This document shows, one piece after another, positions 35,421-44,031 of a stretch of DNA of 64,000 nucleotides; the first letter of the stretch is position 1; each line of letters begins with the position of its first letter. Made by a program: the position numbers and the translations under genes. This DNA is from Acidobacteriota bacterium. Lineage in GTDB: Bacteria > Acidobacteriota > Thermoanaerobaculia > Multivoradales > J023. The stretch is from the NCBI GenBank assembly GCA_029263315.1, contig JAJCXR010000050.1, positions 172,247 to 236,246 on the forward strand, written 5' to 3'. Below the pieces are notes generated by a model. That model saw only the letters and a program-made list of their open reading frames with translations. It was not told the DNA's origin and did not search any database.

Positions 35421-36287
35421 ATGCCAACTCTAGCCCCAGTCCTTTGGCAGAGGCTCATTCGCTTCTACGGGGGTGAGGTCAAGCTCTGGATCGACCAATC
35501 CGAAAAACTATCGGATCCCCTCGCAGACATAAGAAACCTCAGAATCGACACCAAATTGGGCCTCATTCAGTCCTTGCAAGAGGTCCTTCTGTCAGGTCGT
35601 CCCAGTGCCAGCGCAGGGCAATGCATGGCTATTGCCTACGACTGGATCCGCAACGGAATCCAAATTGGCAATGACTTTGCCGAAGACTTCCGGGGGGCCA
35701 ACTCACTGCACTACAAGATATTGCAAATGCGCCACCGCCTTGACGTATTCGCTCAGAAGCAATCATATTCCTATCTCAGACTGCGCAGAAAGCTCCTCAA
35801 GATAGCCAAGGGCGTCGAGGCTTTGAGCCATAGCCCTCAATCCAAACTGTCTGTGATATCTCTCGAGGCTCAAATCGACACCTCAGAGCAGGAATTCGAG
35901 CGCCTGAGGCTCAAGATCTACCAGCCGTCCTTCGCTGAGCATGATGGAGTCCACATTTGGGGAATCACCGAAAAGATGATGTTCGCCTCTGCTGACGATA
36001 TTTGCCAGATCCTAGCCAACGGTGAGTTGCAGGGTTGGTTCTTGTTGGCCTTGGAGGGAGGCATCCTTGAATCGGACGGTGGACATGCAATCGGCCTTCG
36101 CTTCTGGGACAGCAAGAGCCATTGTCAGTTGTTGGACGCCAACACCGGACTCTTCGATTTCAGCCGCAGAGAAGACTTGCTCAAATTCTTTACTGAGGTC
36201 TTGTGGGAGAACATCTACACTTTTCTCTATTCTGTAGGACGTTTTCGATTGGTGCGATATAGCCTCTATCCAAACTTGAATCTCTGA
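35421..36287 (+). CDS. YopT/AvrPphB-like (C58) cysteine protease candidate
   Basis: The protein is 288 residues from the Met at 35421 (GGAAGGA 7 nt upstream); the frame opens earlier at 35301. Three motifs match the C58 triad order: SAGQCMAIAYDWIRNG (Cys68), SDGGHAIGLRFW (His222) and CQLLDANTGLFDFSRR (Asp239). The 'DxNxGxF' strand after His by 17 residues is characteristic of YopT-type enzymes. C58 members cleave host GTPases or kinases when injected. No secretion signal or chaperone gene is visible. The gene is AT-richer than recBCD and isolated on its strand, suggesting transfer. No known-family search was possible. Confidence 0.6.
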   Translation: MPTLAPVLWQRLIRFYGGEVKLWIDQSEKLSDPLADIRNLRIDTKLGLIQSLQEVLLSGRPSASAGQCMAIAYDWIRNGIQIGNDFAEDFRGANSLHYKILQMRHRLDVFAQKQSYSYLRLRRKLLKIAKGVEALSHSPQSKLSVISLEAQIDTSEQEFERLRLKIYQPSFAEHDGVHIWGITEKMMFASADDICQILANGELQGWFLLALEGGILESDGGHAIGLRFWDSKSHCQLLDANTGLFDFSRREDLLKFFTEVLWENIYTFLYSVGRFRLVRYSLYPNLNL

Positions 36288-36307
36288 CTGCAGCCCTCGG
36301 GGCCGCC

Positions 36308-38608
36308 CTACTTGTCGAGGGCTTGCCCCAAGGCCTGGTGCAAACGCTCCAACTCGGCCCGCAGCTCGCCGTCGTCGCCGGCTTCTTCGAGGGCCAAGCG
36401 CAGCTCCTCCAACTGCAAGGGCAAGTCGCTGCGGATCTCGTCGAGGCGCATCCTCACCTCGGCCCGAATCTGCTCTTCTTCGAATTGCCGATGCTTGGTT
36501 TCCAACTCCCTTTGTCGCTCTTCGAGAAGTGCCATGGCCGCTTCCTGGCGCTGCCGATCTCCACTCCGCATCTCTTGCTCAGCTGATGCCTGGGCTGCAT
36601 CCAGGGCAGCCTCCAGCTCCAGACGCTCGGCTTCCAGCCCGAGCTGCATCTGACGCAGCTCCTTGGCCGCCGAAGCGCGCTGCTGCTCATGCTGAAGCCT
36701 GGCGATGTGATGGTCGAGGCGGTCCCGCTCTCCGATTTCGCCCGCCTCGGTGAGCTCTCGCCGATTGGCCTGTAGGCGCTCCAGATCCTCGGCGATCCGA
36801 GCTTGCTGGAGGGCTTCTTCCTCCTCCATCAAGACACTGGCTCGGCGATGCAACTCTTGGGCAGCGCTGTTGTGTCGAGCCATCAGCTCTTGGAAACGGG
36901 TTTCGTCACCCTCGAGCCTGGCGGCCTCGGCTTGCAATGCCAAACGCTGGGCTTCCATCTCCCGCCCATCCTGCTCGAAGTGCTGGTCTCGCAGCTTCAG
37001 ATGGCTTTCCATCCTCGCCATCTCTTGACGTAGCTGCTCTTGATGCGCCGCGAGCTCCCTCTGCTCTGCCTTCCCCTGATGAGCTTTCTCGGCCTGAAGA
37101 TCCGCCACCTGCCGTTGCATCATGGCCATTTGGCGCTTTGCTTCCGCCTTGGCTTCCTGCTGCCGACTGGCTTGATGTTGACGCCTCGCTTCGAGCTCTT
37201 GGCGCTCCGCTTCCATCTCCCGCAGCCGTTCTTCTACGGTCGCGTGCTGTGCGTGCGCTTCATGCTCTGCGTGCGCTTCATGCGCTTCATGCGCTGCGTG
37301 AGCTTCCTGCGCCTCATGCTCTTGGTGCATCTCTTCGGAAGCCGGGTCACCTTCCCCTGGCCGGGCCCAGGTGGGCAACACCGCCAAGACGGTGATGAGA
37401 ACGGGCAACGCCATCCACCGCAACATCCTGCGGCCTGCGTCGTGGGATTGTGAGGTGGGCTGCGGACGGTATTTCAAGATCATCGTCAACCTGCTTTCCA
37501 TTTCGTTCATGGTGTCGATCCCGCTGGCTAAGGCGGGAGCTCTGAAAGATGTGGCCGAGCTCAGGGTCATGGTCTTGAGCAGGGCCTCGGCATAGGCGCG
37601 TCGGCTCTTCGGCAAGAGCCGCAAGACTTGGACGTCGACACATTGCTCCTCGACTCGACGCAGGGACTTGCGAGCCCACCACACCACCGGGTGCCACCAG
37701 AAGAGGACCGCCGCCAACAGCTCGGGCCAGCGCACCCAATGGTCGCGGCGCCGCACATGGGTCAGCTCGTGCACCAGGACGGTCTTCAGCTCTTCCGCCC
37801 GCAGCACCGCGAGCAAGGCGGTCGGCAGCAGCAAATTGGGCCTTCCCCAAGTGGAGAGGATCATCGGTGACGCCACATCCGGCGATGTCACGAGACATAC
37901 CCGTGGCGCTCTGCGCAGACCGAGCTGCGCAGCCAGGGCATCGGTTTGTTCTTGCATCGCCGTCGCCTCGGGGGAGAGGTTTGCCGAGGCAACCTTGGCT
38001 AGGCGCACAAAATAAACAACGCGACGCAGCGCCAAGACGAGCAAGAGGAGGGATATCGCACCCCACAGGAACAAGAGCAAACCAGGCCCCCCTTGGGCTC
38101 GGTACTCGGCAAACCAACCCGGCGTCGTGCCAACGGCCATCGGGGCCATGGCTCCAGCGCTGGTCAACGGTGCCCCGGGGGCCGGGTCCGACGCAGGGAA
38201 TTCACCGGCGTGGAGGGGAAGCTGCGTTGCGGTGGTGGCCGGCGCGCCGGTCATCGGCCACCCTGCCGGGGCCGTCTCAAACGCAGATGAGGGCGACGCT
38301 GACCTCCCCATCAGCCCGGGAGCCGCTGCACTGTTTGCAACGGTGCCCTCCACGACGCCGTCGGCAGCGCCCGGCAACACCCCCCAGGGCACCAACGGGG
38401 GCGCCAGGAAACGTAGCAATACCACTACCCAGAGCCCATGGACCCACCACGAAGACCCCTTCCAGCGCTCCGCCGCAGCGGCAACGCAGGCCAGGAGGGT
38501 GGCGAGCAGGGCATTGGCCAGCACTACCCAAGTTAAGCTCGGCCAAGTTAAGCTCGGCCAGATAGAGCTCGGCCAGGCGAGATCGGACCAAGCGGCCAAG
38601 AAGCTCAT
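36308..38608 (-). CDS. M56-family membrane metallopeptidase (BlaR1/MecR1-like) with long coiled coil
   Basis: This 766-residue protein has three to four membrane helices (residues ~28-48, 57-75, 178-198, ~398-418) and a cytosolic zinc-protease loop with LVHELTHVRRRDH (HExxH at 280-284) and VEEQCVDVQVL. Instead of the penicillin-binding sensor of BlaR1, the C-terminus (430-766) is a highly charged Glu/Arg/Gln coiled coil, preceded by HEAHEAHAEHEAHAQH repeats. It would cleave the BlaI repressor encoded just upstream (4-bp ATGA overlap). The N-terminus carries WPSLTWPSLTW micro-repeats. The signal sensed is unknown. Confidence 0.88.
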   Translation of the reverse strand: MSFLAAWSDLAWPSSIWPSLTWPSLTWVVLANALLATLLACVAAAAERWKGSSWWVHGLWVVVLLRFLAPPLVPWGVLPGAADGVVEGTVANSAAAPGLMGRSASPSSAFETAPAGWPMTGAPATTATQLPLHAGEFPASDPAPGAPLTSAGAMAPMAVGTTPGWFAEYRAQGGPGLLLFLWGAISLLLLVLALRRVVYFVRLAKVASANLSPEATAMQEQTDALAAQLGLRRAPRVCLVTSPDVASPMILSTWGRPNLLLPTALLAVLRAEELKTVLVHELTHVRRRDHWVRWPELLAAVLFWWHPVVWWARKSLRRVEEQCVDVQVLRLLPKSRRAYAEALLKTMTLSSATSFRAPALASGIDTMNEMESRLTMILKYRPQPTSQSHDAGRRMLRWMALPVLITVLAVLPTWARPGEGDPASEEMHQEHEAQEAHAAHEAHEAHAEHEAHAQHATVEERLREMEAERQELEARRQHQASRQQEAKAEAKRQMAMMQRQVADLQAEKAHQGKAEQRELAAHQEQLRQEMARMESHLKLRDQHFEQDGREMEAQRLALQAEAARLEGDETRFQELMARHNSAAQELHRRASVLMEEEEALQQARIAEDLERLQANRRELTEAGEIGERDRLDHHIARLQHEQQRASAAKELRQMQLGLEAERLELEAALDAAQASAEQEMRSGDRQRQEAAMALLEERQRELETKHRQFEEEQIRAEVRMRLDEIRSDLPLQLEELRLALEEAGDDGELRAELERLHQALGQALDK

Positions 38609-39111
38609 GGCAGCGCTCCCGAGTCGTCGTCGAGGTCACCGTCTCCACCGGCGACATCTCCACCGGCGACATCTCCACCGGCAATGCTCTCAGCCCCACC
38701 CTCCAAGCGATCGACCAACTGACGAAGCTGATCGATCTCCCCGACGGACAGGCGGCGGCTGCCCACCAAATGGCTGAGCAAAGGGCTCAAGGCGCCATCA
38801 CAGAAGGTATCGGCAACATCCTGTAGGCGCCGTTGAATCAGCGTCGAGCGGGTCACTTCGGGGCGGTAGAGGTTGGCACGGCCTTGACGGCGTCGGCTGA
38901 CACAGCCTTTGGTCTCGAGACGTTGCAAAAGCTTTTGTACCGTGGCGTGGGCGGAGACCCCACCGTCGGGGTAGAGCTGGTCCACCAGATGGCGAATCGG
39001 GGCCTCCCCGTGCCGCCATAATTGGCGCAATACCGCCAACTCCGCATCGGTGACCTGCACGGTCCCCGCTGCGGTCCTAAAACGAGAGGTGGAAGGCGTT
39101 TCTACAGACAT
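38605..39111 (-). CDS. BlaI/MecI-family repressor
   Basis: This 168-residue repressor has a winged helix: VTDAELAVLRQLWRHGEAPI, VSAHATVQKLLQRLETKGCV, RRRQGRANLYRPEVTR. A dimerisation helix follows (SPLLSHLVGSRRLSVGEIDQL). The tail has tandem AGGDV repeats and is probably disordered. It should bind the palindromes at 39135-39173, which sit 24 bp upstream of its start, and be inactivated by proteolysis through the downstream M56 protein. Confidence 0.92.
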   Translation of the reverse strand: MSVETPSTSRFRTAAGTVQVTDAELAVLRQLWRHGEAPIRHLVDQLYPDGGVSAHATVQKLLQRLETKGCVSRRRQGRANLYRPEVTRSTLIQRRLQDVADTFCDGALSPLLSHLVGSRRLSVGEIDQLRQLVDRLEGGAESIAGGDVAGGDVAGGDGDLDDDSGALP

Positions 39112-39134
39112 CTAGATCCTCCGGGCTTGAAGCA

Positions 39135-39173
39135 AGACAACTTGTCTGAGAACGATACTAAGACAAGGCGTCT
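39135..39173. promoter_or_regulatory. Paired BlaI-type operators
   Basis: AGACAACTTGTCT (39135-39147, perfect inverted repeat about a central base) and AGACAAGGCGTCT (39161-39173, outer 4 bp symmetric) are spaced 26 bp centre to centre between blaI and the divergent ECF gene. This spacing would put two dimers on one helix face. Confidence 0.65.
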
Positions 39174-39353
39174 GAGATGTCAACACGAGCCATCGTCAAC
39201 TCACATCCGACGACCTCGCAGAATGCGAACACCCTGGGGACCCCGAGCTCTCGACTTCCTCATCCATACGGTATGATGAATAGCAGGCGTTCGATGAGTT
39301 GTAGGTGTATCGAAAAACCGTTGCCTCGCTGCGACTACGAGGACACAAGCCAC

Positions 39354-39920
39354 ATGGCAGAGCTGACCAAGAGCCAAGTCACCCAATTGCTACAACGCTG
39401 GAGCGATGGCGAAGCGACGGCGATCGAAGACTTGATGCCGTTGGTCTATGACGAGCTGCGTCAGCTCGCCAAACGCTATTTGCGCAAGGAACGCCAGGGC
39501 CACACCCTGGAGACCTCGGCCCTGGTGCACGAAGCGTACGTCCGCCTGATCGATCAAAATCGTGTGCAGTGGCGCAATCGGGCTCACTTCTATGCCATAT
39601 CCGCCCAGACCATGCGCCGCATCCTGGTGGACCATGCCCGCAGCCACCTCTACCAAAAGCGCGGCGGTGGCGCCGTCAAGGTCTCCCTCGACGAAGCCCT
39701 CCATGTCGGCAGCGAGAGCCCCGCCCACCTGGTGGCCCTCGACGAAGCCCTCGAACGCTTGTCGGCCAAAGACCAGCAGAAATGCCGCATCGTCGAAATG
39801 CGATTTTTCGGTGGTTTGACCCACCCGGAGATCGCCGAGGTGCTGGAGGTCTCCCTTTCCACCGTCGAGCGCCAATGGCGGGTGGCACGGGCTTGGCTTT
39901 ATCAGGCTTTGGAGAGCTGA
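39354..39920 (+). CDS. ECF RNA polymerase sigma factor (TIGR02999-like), second copy
   Basis: The 188-residue protein from the Met at 39354 (GAGGA ~10 nt upstream) is preceded by 59 codons of open frame without family match. Region 2: VTQLLQRWSDGEATAIEDLM, LRQLAKRYLRKERQGHTLE, SALVHEAYVRLIDQNRVQW. Region 4: GGLTHPEIAEVLEVSLSTVE. It is closely related to the factor at 24826. It is divergent from the BlaI operators and could be under the same control. As with the first copy, no partner kinase follows. Confidence 0.93.
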   Translation: MAELTKSQVTQLLQRWSDGEATAIEDLMPLVYDELRQLAKRYLRKERQGHTLETSALVHEAYVRLIDQNRVQWRNRAHFYAISAQTMRRILVDHARSHLYQKRGGGAVKVSLDEALHVGSESPAHLVALDEALERLSAKDQQKCRIVEMRFFGGLTHPEIAEVLEVSLSTVERQWRVARAWLYQALES

Positions 39921-40018
39921 GCTAGGGATCCAGCCAGGTGAGATTAAGGAAGGCGAGGTAGGCGTCGGCGAGGCGAGGTAGGCAGGACTCTCCCGACGCC
40001 CAAAAGTTTCCGTAAGAC

Positions 40019-40396
40019 CTATCGGTAGACGTATTCCTCACCGCCGCAGATGGAAATACCCTCATGCATCAACTCGGTATCGTCTTCAAAGACGGCGAGA
40101 AAATCGTAATAGCAATCCTCACGCCAATCATCGATGGTGATATCCACCGAGTCTCCGGGCTCCAATACATCGGGACCTAGAATGTCTTCCTCCCAATCAT
40201 CAGTCGATGGGGGCGAGGCATAGAATTCCATGATGGTCGTATCGGTGCCATTGACCAGTGTAAAGGTAACCGAGTCCGTGTCTTGGGCGTGGGAAACCGG
40301 CGCCACCATGACCAGCGTGATGACTGCAGCCAAGAGACAGACCGACACAACAATCGCTGGCAAATGAGAACGCAGACCGCTTCGCAATAGCTTCAT
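40019..40396 (-). CDS. Small secreted beta-sandwich protein
   Basis: The 125-residue protein has a clear signal peptide (MKLLRSGLRSHLP then a hydrophobic core to ~residue 35, cleavage near SHAQ). The mature part (VTFTLVNGTDTTIMEFYASP, PGDSVDITIDD, CYYDFLAVFEDDTELM, CGGEEYVYR) is a compact beta domain with two Cys that may pair. Similar short exported proteins that begin with 'NxTxxxIxxxYxSP' are common in several phyla and have no assigned role. It is monocistronic, transcribed toward the ECF gene. Confidence 0.75.
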   Translation of the reverse strand: MKLLRSGLRSHLPAIVVSVCLLAAVITLVMVAPVSHAQDTDSVTFTLVNGTDTTIMEFYASPPSTDDWEEDILGPDVLEPGDSVDITIDDWREDCYYDFLAVFEDDTELMHEGISICGGEEYVYR

Positions 40397-40474
40397 TCGG
40401 AGATCCTCCTGTCGCCTACTCGGCGACGAAACATTGTGGATCTCCGCATTTTATGACAGTTGGTTTCCCGGTGA

Positions 40475-40550
40475 TCTTGCAAAGTCTCTGTGGCCTTGCA
40501 CAGTCTCTGTGGTCTTACAGGGTCTCTGTGGTCCTGCAGAGTCTCTCCCC
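40475..40550. repeat. Four tandem 19-bp repeats
   Basis: Four 19-bp units with consensus TCTTGCACAGTCTCTGTGG start at 40475, 40494, 40513 and 40532; the last is degenerate after AGTCTCT. The array begins ~80 bp before the secreted-protein start and ends directly at the stop codon of the ABC permease. Confidence 0.85.
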
Positions 40551-43115
40551 TCATTCACCGACCGCCCGCAGGACCTCCACGGGACGTTGCCCCAAGGCCC
40601 GACGACTGGCCGCCAAACCCGCCACCACCGACAGCAGAACCGTACCGAGCAAGGCAGCGAGCAAGACACTCCACTCCATCTGCCACGCCACGTCCATGCC
40701 GCGGGTGACCACAAAGTAGGCCAGCACCGTGGCCCCGACGCTTCCGATCAGCCCGGACACCAAACCGACGAGCGCGTACTCGGTGGCGAAGGTCGCCACC
40801 ACTTGCCGCCGGGTCATGCCCAGGGTCTTGAGCAACGCCACCTCGCGGCCCCGATGGGCGGCGCTGGCGCTCACCGCGCCGGCGAGAATGGCCAGACCGC
40901 CGGCCACGGTCAGGATACCCAAGAGACGGACCCCGAGCCCCAGCTGCTCGAAGACCCCGGAGATTTTCTCCAGCACTTCGCGAATTTGAATGGCGGTGAC
41001 GTTGGGGAAACGGCGCGAGACGAGGTCCTGCAATGCCTGCTCTTGCCCACGGGGTTGACGCACGGCGGCGATCCTCTGCTGGGGCGCCTCTTCCAGCACC
41101 CCCGGCTCCACCACGAGATAGAAATTAATGCCAAAAGTTCCCCAGTCGACGGTGCGGATGGTGCCGACGGTCATCTCCATGTCGACACCTTGGATGTCGA
41201 ACAGCAGGGTCGAGCCCACCTCGATAGCCAGCAGCTTGGCGTAGTCCTCCTCGACGCTCACCTCGGCTTTTTGAGGATCCGACCACAGGCTACCGGCGAC
41301 GATTTTGTTGTCCTCCGGCAATTCCTCGAGATACGTCAACCGCTGCTCCCGCCTCAGGGCCCAACGGGCATCACGCCCTTGATCCGCCAACTCCTCCACC
41401 AACACATCGGACGGTTTGCCGTCGACGGCTTGCAGCCGTGCCATGATCACCGGCACCGACACCACCCGCTCGGCTCCCTGCTCGTCGAAGAGCTGCGACA
41501 GCTCCGTCCACTGATCCGGTTGGATGTCGATGAAAAACACCGAAGGCGCGTCGACCGGCATGTCCTGATCGAGCTGCGCCGTCAGACGACGTTCCACCAA
41601 GGTCATGGTCAGCACCACCAAGACCCCCAACCCCAAAGCGACGATGGCGCTGGTGGAGCCGCCACCGACCCGACCCAGGGCCGCCAGCCCATGCCGCAAC
41701 CAGGGGCGTCCCGTCGGCCGAGCCTTGGCCGCCAAACGGCTCAGCAACCTGGCCGCCAAGGCCAGCAGCCCGGTGACCACCAACAGACCGACGACAAAAA
41801 AGGCTCCGTCGCGCCACGAGCGGGACTGCCAGGCGGCGAGGCCAAAAATGCCCACCACCAAGATCAACGCGCTGCCCCCACGGGCCCAACCGCTGGCCGG
41901 GATGGGCTCGGCATCACGGCGCAAGACGCGGATCGGCGGCACCCGTCGCGCCGCCGCCAAGGGTGGCCAGCTGAACAGCAGGGCGACGCCGACGCCGAGG
42001 GCCAACCCTTGCAGCAGGGCCATGGGCTGCCATGGATCGAGGTATTCCACCGGCAAAATCCCCACCAACAACCGCGCCGCCACCAGTTGCAGCGCCACGC
42101 CGAGGAACGCCCCGACGAGGCTACCCACCAAGGCCAAGACGGTGCATTGACCCAAATGCAAGGCCAGGATCTGACGGGGTCGGTAACCCAAGCACTTGAG
42201 CACCGCGATGGTGTCGAGCCGGCCAGCCACCCAGGCGCGCACCGTCTGGGCGACGCCGACGCCCCCTACCAGAAGGGAGAGCAGGGCCGCCAAGGCGAGG
42301 TAACGCTCCGAGCGCTTCAAGCCTTGGCGCAGGGCCGGTTGTGCCTCGCGGTAAGTCTCGATGCGCTGGCGGATATCGTCGCCGACCACCGCCTGTAGCG
42401 TCTCCTTGGCGGCGGCCACGGTCTGTTCGTCGCCGTCCTCCAGGGCCACCAAGGTACGGTAGGAAACACGGCTGCCCAGCTTCACCAACCCGGAGCGCTC
42501 CAACCCCCGTTGATCGATGAAAACCCTGGGCCCCATGTTGAAGGCTCCGGCGATGCGGTCCGGCTCCTTGCGCACCACACCGGCGATACGAAACGAGTGA
42601 TCTCCCACCTGCAGGCTATCCCCCACTTGCAAACCCAAGCGGGTGAGCAACTGGGGCGCCACCACCAGACTCTCGCCGTCCAGCAGTGACTGCAGATCCG
42701 TCGCCGGCTCCACTTCCAGATCCCCATAGTAGGGGTAGGGTCCATCCAGGCTCTTGAGCTCCACCAGAAGACTGTTGGGGGTATCCGCCAGCTCAGGACG
42801 CAATCCCTCGGGCACCGCCACCAAGGTCAGCATCTCGACGATCGAGGTACGGCGGGAGCCGGGCAATCGGTCGATGGCTTCGAGCAGCGCCTCGGGCGGC
42901 GGCTGCTGGGCCCGCACCGCCAAATCCGCCGCCAAGAGCTGCCGTGCCTGCTTGCGAATACCCCGCTCCAATCCCTCCGAGAAGCCGGCCACCGCCACCA
43001 CCGCCGCCACACCCACCGCCAAACAGGCGACGAAGAAGGCGAGCTGGCGCCGACTGCCGCGAGAGTCCCGCCACAGCTGCCGCCCGAAGCTGCGCAGGGA
43101 CGCCGAAAAACTCAT
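40551..43115 (-). CDS. YbbP-like FtsX-family ABC permease
   Basis: This 854-residue permease has duplicated FtsX modules and about ten helices: N-terminal helix (~25-45), periplasmic domain to ~265, helices ~270-440, a second periplasmic domain (~520-700), and three C-terminal helices with HRGREVALLKTLGMTRRQV. This long form matches E. coli YbbP (COG3127), a predicted exporter linked to the TesA lysophospholipase locus. It overlaps its ATPase gene by 4 bp. The substrate is unknown, probably a lipid or lipoprotein. Confidence 0.9.
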   Translation of the reverse strand: MSFSASLRSFGRQLWRDSRGSRRQLAFFVACLAVGVAAVVAVAGFSEGLERGIRKQARQLLAADLAVRAQQPPPEALLEAIDRLPGSRRTSIVEMLTLVAVPEGLRPELADTPNSLLVELKSLDGPYPYYGDLEVEPATDLQSLLDGESLVVAPQLLTRLGLQVGDSLQVGDHSFRIAGVVRKEPDRIAGAFNMGPRVFIDQRGLERSGLVKLGSRVSYRTLVALEDGDEQTVAAAKETLQAVVGDDIRQRIETYREAQPALRQGLKRSERYLALAALLSLLVGGVGVAQTVRAWVAGRLDTIAVLKCLGYRPRQILALHLGQCTVLALVGSLVGAFLGVALQLVAARLLVGILPVEYLDPWQPMALLQGLALGVGVALLFSWPPLAAARRVPPIRVLRRDAEPIPASGWARGGSALILVVGIFGLAAWQSRSWRDGAFFVVGLLVVTGLLALAARLLSRLAAKARPTGRPWLRHGLAALGRVGGGSTSAIVALGLGVLVVLTMTLVERRLTAQLDQDMPVDAPSVFFIDIQPDQWTELSQLFDEQGAERVVSVPVIMARLQAVDGKPSDVLVEELADQGRDARWALRREQRLTYLEELPEDNKIVAGSLWSDPQKAEVSVEEDYAKLLAIEVGSTLLFDIQGVDMEMTVGTIRTVDWGTFGINFYLVVEPGVLEEAPQQRIAAVRQPRGQEQALQDLVSRRFPNVTAIQIREVLEKISGVFEQLGLGVRLLGILTVAGGLAILAGAVSASAAHRGREVALLKTLGMTRRQVVATFATEYALVGLVSGLIGSVGATVLAYFVVTRGMDVAWQMEWSVLLAALLGTVLLSVVAGLAASRRALGQRPVEVLRAVGE

Positions 43116-43867
43116 CGCTGCACCGGCGAGCCGAGACCGACGGCTGCGTCCACGACTTCGGAGGAGGATGCCTGTCCACGGCGTTCGTCGCGCACCACGC
43201 GACCGTCCCGCAGATGGATAGCCCGGTCCGCCAAGGCCGCCACTTGGGTATCGTGGGTCACCAAGACCAAGGTGGTGCCGTCCTGGCGGCGCATGTCGTC
43301 CAGCAATTGGAGGATCTTCTGCCCCGTCTGGCTGTCGAGATTACCCGTCGGCTCGTCCGCCAACAGCAGCGGCGGCCGATTGGCATAGGCCCGCGCCAAG
43401 GCCACCCGCTGCTGTTCACCACCGGAGAGCTGGGCGGGATAGTGGTGACCGCGATCCTCCAGACCCACCGCCCGCAGCAGCTCGTCGGCCCGCGCCGTCG
43501 GATCGTCGTGCCCCGCCAGCTCCAAGGGCAGCAAGACGTTCTCCCGCGCCGTCTGATGGGCCAAGAGCTGAAACGACTGGAAGACAAAACCCACCTTCGT
43601 ACGCCGCAGCAAGGCCAGCTCATCTTCGGACATGCTGTGCACCGGGGCGCCGTCGAGAAAGATCTCTCCGGAGGTGGGGCGATCGAGGCCCGCCATCAGG
43701 GCCAAGAGGGTCGATTTGCCGGAGCCCGAGGGCCCGAGAATGGCCACCATCTCGCCCGCTGCGATGTCGAGGTCGATGTGGTCGAGAATGGTCAGCTGAC
43801 GATCGCCCGACGGCAGGCGTTGGGTCAGTTGTTTGATCTGCAAATAGGCTGAGGAATTGGCTGTCAT
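43112..43867 (-). CDS. YbbA-like ABC ATPase
   Basis: The 251-residue ATPase has Walker A GPSGSGKST, Q-loop FVFQSFQLLAHQTA, signature LSGGEQQRVALARA, Walker B LLLADEPTGNLD and H-loop LVLVTHD. It resembles YbbA/LolD-type domains that drive FtsX permeases, and is followed by the YbbP-like permease through an ATGA overlap. A TesA-like esterase gene lies 3.2 kb away, on the far side of lutABC, recalling the tesA-ybbA-ybbP cluster of E. coli. Confidence 0.94.
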   Translation of the reverse strand: MTANSSAYLQIKQLTQRLPSGDRQLTILDHIDLDIAAGEMVAILGPSGSGKSTLLALMAGLDRPTSGEIFLDGAPVHSMSEDELALLRRTKVGFVFQSFQLLAHQTARENVLLPLELAGHDDPTARADELLRAVGLEDRGHHYPAQLSGGEQQRVALARAYANRPPLLLADEPTGNLDSQTGQKILQLLDDMRRQDGTTLVLVTHDTQVAALADRAIHLRDGRVVRDERRGQASSSEVVDAAVGLGSPVQR

Positions 43868-44031
43868 GTTGATCTAAACCTGGAGTAGAAAAAGGATGGG
43901 GAGGCGTTCAGTGATTCGCGGCGGGCAGGCCCACGGATGCAAGAAGATACGCGATAGAGCCGGTCGTGGTTCCGCGCCACGGCCTTTCCGCGGGCCCACA
44001 GGGCGGTGATGTCAGGCGATGTCAGATGATC

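Noticed and set aside
40434..42398. Long plus-strand frame of 654 codons
   Set aside because: Entirely antisense to the YbbP-like permease; Gln/His/Arg-rich composition is a GC-frame shadow.
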